From positions 10,243 through 17,895 of the forward strand of contig JAHZBS010000024.1 in assembly GCA_019423265.1 (NCBI GenBank): a stretch of 7,653 nt of DNA. The letters are read 5' to 3'. Shown here piece by piece: positions 1 to 6,331 of this stretch. The stretch comes from Clostridiales bacterium. Lineage in GTDB: Bacteria > Bacillota_A > Clostridia > Lachnospirales > Bianqueaceae. The translations under genes were made by a program, and so were the position numbers. The first letter of the stretch is position 1; every line of letters starts with the position of its first letter. Under the pieces are notes generated by a model. The model worked only from the letters and a program-made list of their open reading frames with translations, ran no database searches and was not told the origin of the DNA.

Positions 1-2
1 TG

Positions 3-665
3 CTCTCTCAGCAGATTTCTCCACATTTTCTCTACAACACGTTAGAATGTCTGAAAATGAATGCCGTCTTAGAGGATAATGTAGAGACCGCTCAGGCGCT
101 CACCTCCCTGGGCCGGCTCCTTCGGTATTATGCAGATTATTCTTCCAAGCTTTCCCTCGTCCAGACAGAGCTCGACGAGCTACAGGATTATATTCACATT
201 ATGAATCTCATTGAGGGGAAACAATGCGTTTTTGAAAAAGAGGTTCCGGAGGAATTCCTTTCCTGCCCGATTCCCCGCTTTATATTGCAGCCAATTGTCG
301 AAAATTCCATCAAGCACGGCTGCCCCTCCTGCTCCTCTGAAATCCACATCCGCCTCACGGTGAGAGAAGAAAACGGCCTCCTGTGCTTTACAATTACAGA
401 TGACGGGGTGGGCGTTCCCGCCGCCACCGCCGCACAGATTCAGGAAAAGCTAAAAGTTGGCCATATCTCCTGCCAGTACGGAAATCAGCAGTCTGCCATC
501 GGGCTGTATAACACCAACGCCCGCATCAAATTAATTTACGGCGACCCATACGGGATCTCGTTTTCCAGTGTCCAGGGCTTAGGAACCTCTGTTCAATTTG
601 CAATTCCCGCCTGCCAGGATTTTCATTGGCAAGACGCAGATGAGAGGGAGGATGCGTATGTATGA
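3..665 (+). CDS. Sensor histidine kinase, LytS/YesM type (5'-truncated)
   Basis: This is the C-terminal catalytic part of a membrane sensor kinase that autophosphorylates on histidine and passes the phosphate to the regulator encoded next. The frame is open from base 3, so the true start and the sensing/membrane region lie left of the window; the ATG at 57 is internal. Seen in sequence: the His_kinase-family signature QISPHFLYNTLE at the very edge (phosphoacceptor His codon 24-26), an N box VENSIKHG (Asn codon 303-305), a DDGVGVP G1 box (399-419), and an IGLYNTNARIKLIYG G2-type box (from 498). These match the HisKA-less His_kinase plus HATPase_c arrangement of YesM and LytS. The stop (663-665) overlaps the next gene, so the two are translationally coupled. 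In Firmicutes such pairs usually control sugar ABC transporters or glycosidases. The signal sensed here is unknown. Confidence 0.93.
   Translation, partial: LSQQISPHFLYNTLECLKMNAVLEDNVETAQALTSLGRLLRYYADYSSKLSLVQTELDELQDYIHIMNLIEGKQCVFEKEVPEEFLSCPIPRFILQPIVENSIKHGCPSCSSEIHIRLTVREENGLLCFTITDDGVGVPAATAAQIQEKLKVGHISCQYGNQQSAIGLYNTNARIKLIYGDPYGISFSSVQGLGTSVQFAIPACQDFHWQDADEREDAYV
646..651 (+). promoter_or_regulatory. Ribosome binding site that fixes the response regulator start
   Basis: GGGAGG lies 6 bases before the ATG at 658, inside the 3' end of the kinase gene. In-frame ATGs at 640 and 652 lie before or directly against this motif, and an upstream ATG at 598 has no such site. The 658 start also begins the protein right at the first beta strand of the receiver domain (MYDLLICED), as expected for this family. 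Confidence 0.75.
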
Positions 666-2190
666 TTTGCTGATTTGCGAGGACAAACCAGTTATCTTGA
701 TGGGGCTGCAAAAGCTTGCCGCAGGGTTCGATCTCCCCATTGGGCAGATCTATCTAGCGGAGGACGGCCAACAAGCGCTCCAGATCTTTTCACAGCAGAA
801 GATTCGTCTTGTCATGACCGACATACGTATGCCCAACTGTGACGGTCTCCAGCTTCTACGCCGGATGCAGCAGATCCGGAGTGATTTTCAGAGCATCATT
901 ATCAGCGGCTATAACGATTTCTCCTATGCCAAGACCGCCATTCAATTGGGAATCGAAGATTATCTGCTCAAGCCTGTGGACCCGGATGAGCTGTGTACAT
1001 CACTGGCCCGCTGTATCCAAAATCTAACTCGTCACACGTCACAGACCCAGATTCTTTCAGGCATATTGCTGGATCAAATGCGGGAGGTGTGGGGTGATTC
1101 CCTGCCAGAAGAAGCGATCTCCTCGTTTCTCTCCACAGAGGACAGTTTTTTTCAAGCCGCTCCCTTTGGATTTCTTGCTTTCCACTTCGAGAATAGCACT
1201 CTTCCCCCCGCCGCGATACATGAAAAGCTCCGGGCCTTTCTGTCAGAAATTTTTACTCATTATCTGGTATTTCCCGTATATACAAACTTTTTTTGCGCTG
1301 TCATCAATCTTTCTATGGCGGAAGAGCGAACCTATTGTTCATTGCCGCGTTTCTTAGAAACATTTCTACGGCAGTGCCGGGACATCGATTCACTGCCGCT
1401 TTCCTGTGGTATCGGCCCTGCGTCAGAAAGCATTTTCCAACTGAAAGATACTGCGATAAAGGCAGAGGCGGCGCTGTACAACCGCTTTGCCGTCACTTCA
1501 AGTCTGACCTATTTGTGGGAGACCTCAGCGATCTGCCCGCCGAAGATTCAGTCACAAATTTTGCACTGCTGTGATTCTCTCTGCCGCGATCTCCGCCTTC
1601 CGGAAATTGCCGCGCTGGAAAAAGATGTGTGCAATCTATTCTCAAAATTTCGCACGGTCCCCACTTCCGTTCAAATGATCCCGGAATGTCTGCGCAATAT
1701 TGAAAGCTTCATCCGGCAGGAATTGGGGGAGACTTTTAAAGCGCCTTCCCTGCTGTCCGCAGGCGATAGCGCCGGCACTCTGGATCAGCTGGAGAGCCGC
1801 ACACAGCAGGAATTATTGAATTTTTGCCGGCAGCGGCTCAAGAGCCGGTGGGTCAAGCAAGACGCCATATCACTGGCCATTGAGTATATGGAGCAGAACT
1901 ATCACAAGCCGCTGACCTTAACGATTCTAGCTAACGTGGTGTCTTTGAATTACACGTATTTCAGCAGCATCTTCAAGAATAGAACAGGGATGAGCGTCAT
2001 CGCCTATCTGCAAAACCTGCGCATCCAAAAGGCGAAGGAACTTCTCATCTCGTCCGACGAGAAGATCTGTGAGATTGCGCATAAGACAGGCTTCACCGAC
2101 GAGCGATATTTTGAAAAATTATTTAAACAGTGTGAAAAGCTTACGCCCAGCGAGTACCGCAGGCGATTGTCCTCTTATACCGATACGTAA
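658..2190 (+). CDS. YesN-type response regulator with AraC-family DNA-binding domain
   Basis: A 510-residue cytoplasmic transcription regulator, the likely partner of the overlapping kinase. The receiver domain (about 1-120) has the acidic pair E8-D9, phosphoacceptor D55 in TDIRMP, the switch serine S83 in IISGY, and K105 in LLKPV. A middle region (about 125-395) carries the GIG...AEAAL pattern near 250-275 that is common in YesN proteins. The C-terminal AraC/XylS domain (about 402-505) contains two helix-turn-helix units: one around LTILANVVSLNYTYFSSIF, the second from about 470, beginning ICEIAHKTGF and ending in the family-typical LTPSEYRRR. The length is normal for YesN. The gene is convergent with the alpha-glycosidase downstream, 78 bases apart. 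Regulation of a carbohydrate transporter or glycosidase is inferred from the family and neighbour; the target is not shown by the sequence. Confidence 0.93.
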   Translation: MYDLLICEDKPVILMGLQKLAAGFDLPIGQIYLAEDGQQALQIFSQQKIRLVMTDIRMPNCDGLQLLRRMQQIRSDFQSIIISGYNDFSYAKTAIQLGIEDYLLKPVDPDELCTSLARCIQNLTRHTSQTQILSGILLDQMREVWGDSLPEEAISSFLSTEDSFFQAAPFGFLAFHFENSTLPPAAIHEKLRAFLSEIFTHYLVFPVYTNFFCAVINLSMAEERTYCSLPRFLETFLRQCRDIDSLPLSCGIGPASESIFQLKDTAIKAEAALYNRFAVTSSLTYLWETSAICPPKIQSQILHCCDSLCRDLRLPEIAALEKDVCNLFSKFRTVPTSVQMIPECLRNIESFIRQELGETFKAPSLLSAGDSAGTLDQLESRTQQELLNFCRQRLKSRWVKQDAISLAIEYMEQNYHKPLTLTILANVVSLNYTYFSSIFKNRTGMSVIAYLQNLRIQKAKELLISSDEKICEIAHKTGFTDERYFEKLFKQCEKLTPSEYRRRLSSYTDT

Positions 2191-2222
2191 TCCGGCGTCA
2201 AGAGCGGGCGCTCCTATGCCTG

Positions 2223-2255
2223 AAAATGAAAAAACCGGGGCCAAGGCCCCAGTTT
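2223..2255 (-). terminator. Intrinsic terminator of the glycosidase gene, possibly bidirectional
   Basis: A G/C-rich inverted repeat, GGGGC-CAAG-GCCCC (2237-2250), extends outward as AAAC/GTTT across one C-A mismatch (2236/2251). Read on the minus strand the hairpin is followed by a run of six U (complement of A at 2229-2234), 14 bases beyond the stop of the glycosidase gene. On the plus strand the downstream T-run is only three bases, so termination of the response regulator transcript here is plausible but weaker. Confidence 0.82.
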
Positions 2256-2268
2256 GCGCTCCCACCGG

Positions 2269-4011
2269 TCAAAAGTTTTCACTTACATATTGCTCCCAGA
2301 TGGCGGCCAGATAGCTCCACATCGCATCTGGGATCGGTTCCTGAAAGGATTCTGTCGCATTCAGGAAATAAAGGGCAGGAGTCCCAAGCCGCACTTGAAA
2401 CTGAGCGTAGCGAAACCACTCTTCTGCCGTCGTGCAGGAAGCATTATCACAATCCAGCACTTGCCACCCGCATATCCGGGCGATGCGCGCTCTCGTCTGC
2501 ATTGTCTCACAGACATGCCGGGACGAAAACCAGAGGTCATTCAGGCGCAATACATCGGAAGACTCCCGGAATAAGGGATGGGGGGTCTGCGTCTCAACCA
2601 TCGCATCCGGTTTTGCCCGATGTGCTGCATCCCACAGAATATATTGGAACCGGCGCACCATCTCGATCCCGTGCAGTTTTCCATACCCCGGTATCTCCCT
2701 CTCCTGCCCGGAACCGCCGATCCAGTCCTCTTTGAATCCATCTGCGCCAACCTCCCCCACAAGGTAGGAGATCTGACTTCGAATGAATTTTTCATACTCT
2801 GGATTCGCCACATCCGCAAACAGCTTTTTGCCGGCACGGTTTCGAATACACCACTCATCCGGAAGGCCCTCTGTGTGATAACTGGCCGTCCACAGGAGAA
2901 CATGCCGTCCCGCCGCATGTTGCGCCTCTATGAATCCCTTCATGTCAGGCCACTTCTCCCGGTCAACCTCAAAGGTTCCATACCACTTCTGCCACTTATC
3001 ATCAATCACAATGGTGGATATGGGAATATTGCGGCGCGCAGCTTCCGCAATCCACGCCTCATAATTCGCCTGCGTCGCCTCAGCGCCCGGCGCAGTGCCA
3101 CGCCGCTCCGCCTGTACGGTCTGTTCGGCCCACCCGCAAAAGATCGGCGCCCGGTGCCATGCCGGCGTTTCCTGGCTGGCAAAATGAGTCGCATACCCTC
3201 TGGCGTCCAGCCAATCCACATGTTTTTCTAATGTATCAAATGGACTGCTCCCGAATGTGAGCGAGACTGTAGGGGCTGTGTATTCCCCCTCTGCCTCAGT
3301 ATAGCCAAAATATTGGACGTGAAAAGAAGCACCTTTCTTGCGCGCGCCAGAGTATTCAAACGCATTAAATCGGTATTGTCCCGGCTTGGCCCCCAGTCCG
3401 ATTCCCATGGCGCATCCCCTCTCATAAAACGAAAAGAAGAGCGGCGATGGGGCAAACAAGCCACACGCGCGTTCCGGCATGAACAAATCGCCCGGCACCT
3501 TGAATTCTCCGCTGAGGCCGGTGCGCGAAAATTGCGAATTCGTATAGCCTTCTACATTTCCTAAATTAACTGCGGGATTGAAATAGTGCTCCGCATTCAA
3601 TCTGGCATTGGTCGCTGAGCCGCCGCTCTCACCGTCGTCATATTCACCCGGAACACCGCTGGAGAAAAAGTAACACCGGCCAAGGGCGCCGGTCCCTTGA
3701 ATCGTGTGAGAATACTCCGCATATCTTTTCTCAAACGTCCAGGTAAAGGTGTGGGACTGCCACAGGTTGCTGGCTGCTTGAAATAGCATTGTCAGGCGGT
3801 CGCCTTGCCGGTCAATCTGCTTGAGCTCCACATTGGATAGTACCTCTTTTTCCTCCGCCTGATCAAAACAGCTGACTGCGGGTAACTCTCCGAAAGAGAT
3901 CCCGTCAAGGACAAAGCGAAAGAAAGGAATCGGATCTAAAACAAGGCGCGCCTCGTAGCGAGCGCCGCGCAAAACATATCCGTTTGAAACAGATTGCCAC
4001 TCCACGGTCAT
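2269..4011 (-). CDS. Putative alpha-glycosidase, TIM-barrel GH31/GH36-like (clan GH-D)
   Basis: A 580-residue protein, probably cytoplasmic because no signal peptide is visible. It appears to hydrolyse an alpha-linked sugar of unknown identity. The N-terminal half (about 1-270) looks like the beta-sandwich that precedes the barrel in GH31/GH36 enzymes. The barrel (about 285-570) holds TIVIDDKWQ (333-341), EKWPDMKGFI (352-361, very GH31-like), HVLLW (370-374), GFKEDW (425-430) with D429 as the likely nucleophile, and VLRLND (487-492) with D492 as the candidate acid/base. The chain stops right after the last barrel segment, so the C-terminal sandwich common in GH31 is missing. The ATG at 4009-4011 follows a GAAGGGAG ribosome site closely. 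The gene has its own promoter and terminator. Alternatives are an alpha-galactosidase, alpha-xylosidase or alpha-glucosidase. The fold and catalytic class are fairly sure; family and substrate are not. Confidence 0.75.
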   Translation of the reverse strand: MTVEWQSVSNGYVLRGARYEARLVLDPIPFFRFVLDGISFGELPAVSCFDQAEEKEVLSNVELKQIDRQGDRLTMLFQAASNLWQSHTFTWTFEKRYAEYSHTIQGTGALGRCYFFSSGVPGEYDDGESGGSATNARLNAEHYFNPAVNLGNVEGYTNSQFSRTGLSGEFKVPGDLFMPERACGLFAPSPLFFSFYERGCAMGIGLGAKPGQYRFNAFEYSGARKKGASFHVQYFGYTEAEGEYTAPTVSLTFGSSPFDTLEKHVDWLDARGYATHFASQETPAWHRAPIFCGWAEQTVQAERRGTAPGAEATQANYEAWIAEAARRNIPISTIVIDDKWQKWYGTFEVDREKWPDMKGFIEAQHAAGRHVLLWTASYHTEGLPDEWCIRNRAGKKLFADVANPEYEKFIRSQISYLVGEVGADGFKEDWIGGSGQEREIPGYGKLHGIEMVRRFQYILWDAAHRAKPDAMVETQTPHPLFRESSDVLRLNDLWFSSRHVCETMQTRARIARICGWQVLDCDNASCTTAEEWFRYAQFQVRLGTPALYFLNATESFQEPIPDAMWSYLAAIWEQYVSENF

Positions 4012-4026
4012 TGCTCCCTTCTATGC

Positions 4027-4039
4027 GGCTTTTAAAGCC
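4027..4039. repeat. Perfect 6-1-6 palindrome in the glycosidase leader
   Basis: GGCTTT-T-AAAGCC lies between the -10 element and the ribosome binding site of the glycosidase gene, about 6 to 18 bases beyond the predicted transcription start. That is where a repressor operator would block transcription. It has no U-tract and is too short to be a terminator. No regulator family is recognised from it, and chance occurrence of a 13-base palindrome is possible. Confidence 0.4.
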
Positions 4040-4051
4040 AACTATGCCGGA

Positions 4052-4080
4052 ATTATATCACATTTTTCTACCCAAAACAA
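4052..4080 (-). promoter_or_regulatory. Sigma-A promoter for the glycosidase gene
   Basis: On the minus strand there is a perfect TATAAT (4052-4057) preceded by TGA, giving an extended -10 (TGnTATAAT). A 17-base spacer separates it from a weak -35, TTGTTT (4075-4080). The predicted start near 4045 leaves a leader of about 34 bases. The promoter lies in the 135-base gap after larC2, so the glycosidase can be expressed independently of the lar operon. Confidence 0.72.
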
Positions 4081-4146
4081 CAGGGTGGCCGGAAGACCCA
4101 AAACATGGATACATTTTCTAAAATCTTGCCACTGCGGCGTTTCCCT

Positions 4147-4575
4147 TCAATCAGAGTGTTTGCTGTCCGCCAGCTTTTGGATCGCCTGATACAATTCCAA
4201 AAAGGGTTTACGGCAGCGCAGCGCTATGGCCTTTACATCCTCATATTCCGGAGCCTGTCGGATCAGCTCCCCTTTATAATATCCCCTTTTGATCCGGCAG
4301 TCCCCCCACGGTGTGGCGATCGTCCCAGACTCCCGTTCTAAAACGGTACGCCCCACGGGATACCGACGGATCCCCAGCGTCGTCGTCTCCCGAAATAGGA
4401 CTTCCTCCGCCCGCTCCACAAGAGGCTCCGGAATCAGAACGCGGACCATGACAGCCGGCCGGTTCTTTTTCATATAAATCGGCGTGTAAAACACATCCAG
4501 AGCGCCCGCAGAAAAAAGGCTGTCCATCAAATAGGAATACGCTTCCCCCTGCATATCGTCAATGTTGGTCTCCAA
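4147..4575 (-). CDS. larC: LarC C-terminal part (LarC2), nickel insertion protein, reached by -1 frameshift
   Basis: This is the C-terminal domain of LarC, the enzyme that inserts nickel into the pyridinium bis-thiocarboxylate precursor to finish the nickel-pincer cofactor. It shows the family motif ETNIDDMQGE just after the junction, then a typical LarC2 body. Its frame is -1 relative to larC1 and is open from just after a TAA at 4609-4611, so the part made by frameshifting starts at about 4602 (TSAEPDITV before LETNIDDM). The only early start in frame is a TTG at 4573-4575 with no ribosome site before it; the first ATG would cut into the conserved motif. Independent translation therefore looks unlikely. 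The joined LarC would be about 407 residues. The 135 bases beyond the stop hold no strong terminator, so some read-through towards the glycosidase is possible. Confidence 0.9.
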   Translation of the reverse strand: METNIDDMQGEAYSYLMDSLFSAGALDVFYTPIYMKKNRPAVMVRVLIPEPLVERAEEVLFRETTTLGIRRYPVGRTVLERESGTIATPWGDCRIKRGYYKGELIRQAPEYEDVKAIALRCRKPFLELYQAIQKLADSKHSD

Positions 4576-4580
4576 AACCG

Positions 4581-5369
4581 TTATGTCAGGTTCAGCTGAG
4601 GTTTTTTTTTACCCTTCAAAACCCGCAACATATTGGGAATGGGCAGCTCTTTTTTCCCAAATCCATAGCCGACCGCCTCCAGCACCATGTCCGGCGCCGG
4701 GCCGAAGCCGACGGCCAACGTAGCGAGAATCGCTGCGCCTGTGGGCGTCACCAATTCGCTCTCGATTCCTTTCGAATAGATAGGTTTTCCCTTTAACAGT
4801 TCCAGCGTGGCAGGCGCCGGTACCGGCAGCCAACCGTGCTGGCATTGGACAAAGCCCGTCCCCGTATGAACCGGCGACGCATATATGGCATCCACGCCCA
4901 ATAAATCGATGCAGATAGCGCAGCCCACGATATCGACGATGGAATCCACCGCCCCGACTTCATGGAAATGAACCTGTTCAACCGGTTTTCCGTGAATCTT
5001 AGCCTCGGCCTTCGCCACATTCTGAAAGATGGCGACGCTCATCTCCTTCACCCTTTGGCTCAGTGAGCTATCTTCAATCATCGCCTGGATCTCCGCCAGA
5101 CCTCTGTGCTCATGGTGGTGATGGTGCTCATGATCGTGGCGGTGATGGTCCCCGTCCTCTTCCACCTGCCCAAGCAAAACTTGAAAATCTACACCCGTGA
5201 TCCCATTCTTCTCCGTGTGCCGGATGGCAGTTGAGTATCCCGTCAAATTCAGTTTTGCCAATTCTTCAAGAAAGCGTTTTTCCTCGATCCCCAGATCCAG
5301 CAGCGCCGCGATCGTCATGTCTCCGCTGATTCCGGAAGCGCATTGAAAATACAAAATTGTCTTGTCCAT
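4581..5369 (-). CDS. larC: LarC N-terminal part (LarC1), nickel insertion protein for the nickel-pincer cofactor
   Basis: LarC uses CTP chemistry to put Ni into the thiolated nicotinic-acid-derived cofactor made by LarB and LarE. Seen here in 262 residues: the N-terminal CASGISGDM signature (10-18), a histidine-rich stretch at about 75-88 (HHRHDHEHHHHHEH) that fits nickel binding or storage, HFHEVGAVDSIVD (134-146), and ELVTPTGAAI (205-214). The ATG (5367-5369) has AAAGGA six bases upstream and begins 26 bases after larE ends, so the two form an operon. In this frame the chain ends KGKKKPQLNLT soon after a nine-A run. The rest of LarC lies in the -1 frame. This zero-frame product alone lacks the LarC2 domain. 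Confidence 0.93.
   Translation of the reverse strand: MDKTILYFQCASGISGDMTIAALLDLGIEEKRFLEELAKLNLTGYSTAIRHTEKNGITGVDFQVLLGQVEEDGDHHRHDHEHHHHHEHRGLAEIQAMIEDSSLSQRVKEMSVAIFQNVAKAEAKIHGKPVEQVHFHEVGAVDSIVDIVGCAICIDLLGVDAIYASPVHTGTGFVQCQHGWLPVPAPATLELLKGKPIYSKGIESELVTPTGAAILATLAVGFGPAPDMVLEAVGYGFGKKELPIPNMLRVLKGKKKPQLNLT
4600..4611 (-). other. larC: Probable programmed -1 ribosomal frameshift site in larC
   Basis: On the minus strand the larC1 frame reads GGT AAA AAA AAA CCT across nine A (4602-4610), which contains the bacterial slippery heptamer A-AAA-AAA. Slipping back one base after the third AAA gives ACC TCA GCT GAA and continues into LETNIDDM of LarC2. The zero frame stops at 4581-4583, 18 bases past the run. 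A GAAGGG (4612-4617) sits directly upstream; its spacing is not the 10-14 bases best known for -1 stimulation. I see only weak stems downstream (TCAG-CTGAAC-CTGA). larC of Lactobacillus plantarum is known to use such a frameshift. A homopolymer sequencing error remains the alternative. Confidence 0.8.
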
Positions 5370-5395
5370 GGTCGATTCCTTTCTCCCTGCGTATG

Positions 5396-6205
5396 CTAGT
5401 TTAAGCTGCCCATCCGGTATCCCATAACATCAATGGTAACGTACCGAAATCCCACCTGCCTGAGCCTTTCCCCCAGCTGATCGAGCAAGGCTTCATCGAA
5501 GAAGCGCCCTCTCTCCTGGGTTGCCACTTCGATTCTTGCAATATCCCCGTGGTGCCGAAGGCGGTATTGCACAAACCCAAGATCTCGAAGAATCCTTTCT
5601 CCCTCTTCCACCTGCCGAAGTTTCTGGGGCGTAATCTCCTCCCCATAGGGGATGCGCGACGCCAGACAGGCAAAAGCCGGCTTATTCCATGTGGGGAGGC
5701 CATACCTTCTCGAGAGGATCCGGATATCCTCCTTCGTCAGCCCCGCTTCCCGCAGCGGACTTCTCACGTGCAGCTCCTGTAACGCCCGAAGGCCCGGGCG
5801 GTAATCCCCAAGGTCATCGACGTTGCTGCCATCTGCCAAATATCGAAATCCCTCCTGGGCTCGAATCGATTCCAGATACGAAAAAATCTCCCGCTTGCAG
5901 GCATAGCAGCGATCCTTTGGATTGCGCCGTATAAAGTCCCTGTCCACAAGCCCCAGGGTGCAGACCTTCTGGCGCAACCCCAATGTCGCCGCCAACTGGA
6001 CGCTCTCTTCAAATTCGTCCTGGGAGTGGTAGGCTTCTCTCACCGTAACGCATAGACAGCGATCCTTCAAAAGCTCCGTTCCCACATATGCCAAAAGCGT
6101 AGAATCTACGCCTCCGCTGAAGCCCAACACCATACTCTCCATGGATGTGATGCTGTGGCGCAAGGCCTCTTCCTTTTGTCGTATTGTATCCGCCCTATTG
6201 TCCAT
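5396..6205 (-). CDS. larE: LarE, ATP-dependent sulfur transferase for the nickel-pincer cofactor
   Basis: LarE activates the carboxylates of the LarB product with ATP and turns them into thiocarboxylates, ahead of nickel insertion by LarC. In 269 residues it shows the PP-loop SGGVDST (30-36), RCYACK with C100 and C103, ADGSNVDD (124-131), SPLREAGL (149-156), and KPAFACLASRIPYGEE (175-190) with C180. C180 aligns with the sacrificial cysteine (C176) of L. plantarum LarE. Having C100 and C103 as well gives three cysteines, the set linked to [4Fe-4S]-type LarE enzymes that need not destroy their own cysteine. The start ATG (6203-6205) follows GGGAGG at five bases. It is the first gene of the larE-larC operon, with its own promoter, divergent from dapA. 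Neither larA nor larB is in the window. Confidence 0.93.
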   Translation of the reverse strand: MDNRADTIRQKEEALRHSITSMESMVLGFSGGVDSTLLAYVGTELLKDRCLCVTVREAYHSQDEFEESVQLAATLGLRQKVCTLGLVDRDFIRRNPKDRCYACKREIFSYLESIRAQEGFRYLADGSNVDDLGDYRPGLRALQELHVRSPLREAGLTKEDIRILSRRYGLPTWNKPAFACLASRIPYGEEITPQKLRQVEEGERILRDLGFVQYRLRHHGDIARIEVATQERGRFFDEALLDQLGERLRQVGFRYVTIDVMGYRMGSLN

Positions 6206-6244
6206 CGGAACCTCCCGTTTTCTGCCCGATTCACTGGCAAATTC

Positions 6245-6273
6245 ATGATAGCATACCCAAATTTGAATGTCAA
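6245..6273 (-). promoter_or_regulatory. Sigma-A promoter of the larE-larC operon
   Basis: On the minus strand: a perfect TTGACA (6268-6273), a 17-base spacer, and TATCAT (6245-6250) preceded by TGC, an extended -10. The predicted start near 6238 gives a leader of about 33 bases before larE. Its -35 lies only 7 bases from the -35 of the divergent dapA promoter. Confidence 0.82.
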
Positions 6274-6280
6274 GCGCGCA

Positions 6281-6309
6281 TTGACAGCCGCCAGCCGATA
6301 TGCTATGAT
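6281..6309 (+). promoter_or_regulatory. Sigma-A promoter of the dapA-dapB genes
   Basis: TTGACA (6281-6286), a 17-base spacer, and TATGAT (6304-6309) preceded by TGC, an extended -10. The predicted start near 6316 leaves a leader of about 46 bases. That leader is too short to hold a lysine riboswitch or T-box, so any control is likely by a DNA-binding protein. Confidence 0.87.
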
Positions 6310-6331
6310 AAGCATAGTCACTGGCATATCG
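6296..6331. repeat. Nested inverted repeats over the dapA -10 and start site
   Basis: CGATATGC (6296-6303) is the exact reverse complement of GCATATCG (6324-6331). Inside it, TATGCT (6299-6304) pairs with AGCATA (6311-6316). The inner and outer repeats share TATGC, so they are mutually exclusive as hairpins, and both flank or cover the -10 element. This is consistent with an operator bound by a dimeric repressor. Confidence 0.55.

Larger units (their letters stand above)
6231..6326. repeat. Direct repeat TCACTGGCA at both divergent start sites
   Basis: TCACTGGCA occurs at 6231-6239 and again at 6318-6326. The first copy covers the predicted larE start site, and the second lies just after the predicted dapA start site. 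Paired nine-base copies placed at +1 of both promoters suggest operator sites for a shared regulator, though neither the regulator nor the occupancy can be read here. Confidence 0.5.

Noticed and set aside
598..657. Upstream ATGs (598, 640, 652) as the response regulator start
   Set aside because: They would add residues before the first receiver strand and lack a properly spaced ribosome site, unlike the ATG at 658.
2200..2212. GAGC-GGGC-GCTC as a terminator of the response regulator gene
   Set aside because: The stem is only 4-5 base pairs and has no following T-run. The stronger hairpin at 2237-2250 is the better candidate.
2226..3231. Long plus-strand open frames opposite the glycosidase gene (to 217 codons)
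   Set aside because: They are antisense to a well-supported enzyme, have no family motifs or ribosome sites, and have compositions typical of shadow frames in G/C-rich coding DNA.
4081..4146. Intrinsic terminator after larC2
   Set aside because: Only 3-5 base-pair stems without a convincing U-tract are visible on the minus strand, so none is called.
4573..4575. TTG as an independent start for larC2
   Set aside because: No ribosome binding site precedes it, and starting there would omit the junction residues. The -1 frame is open back to the A-run, which explains the arrangement better.
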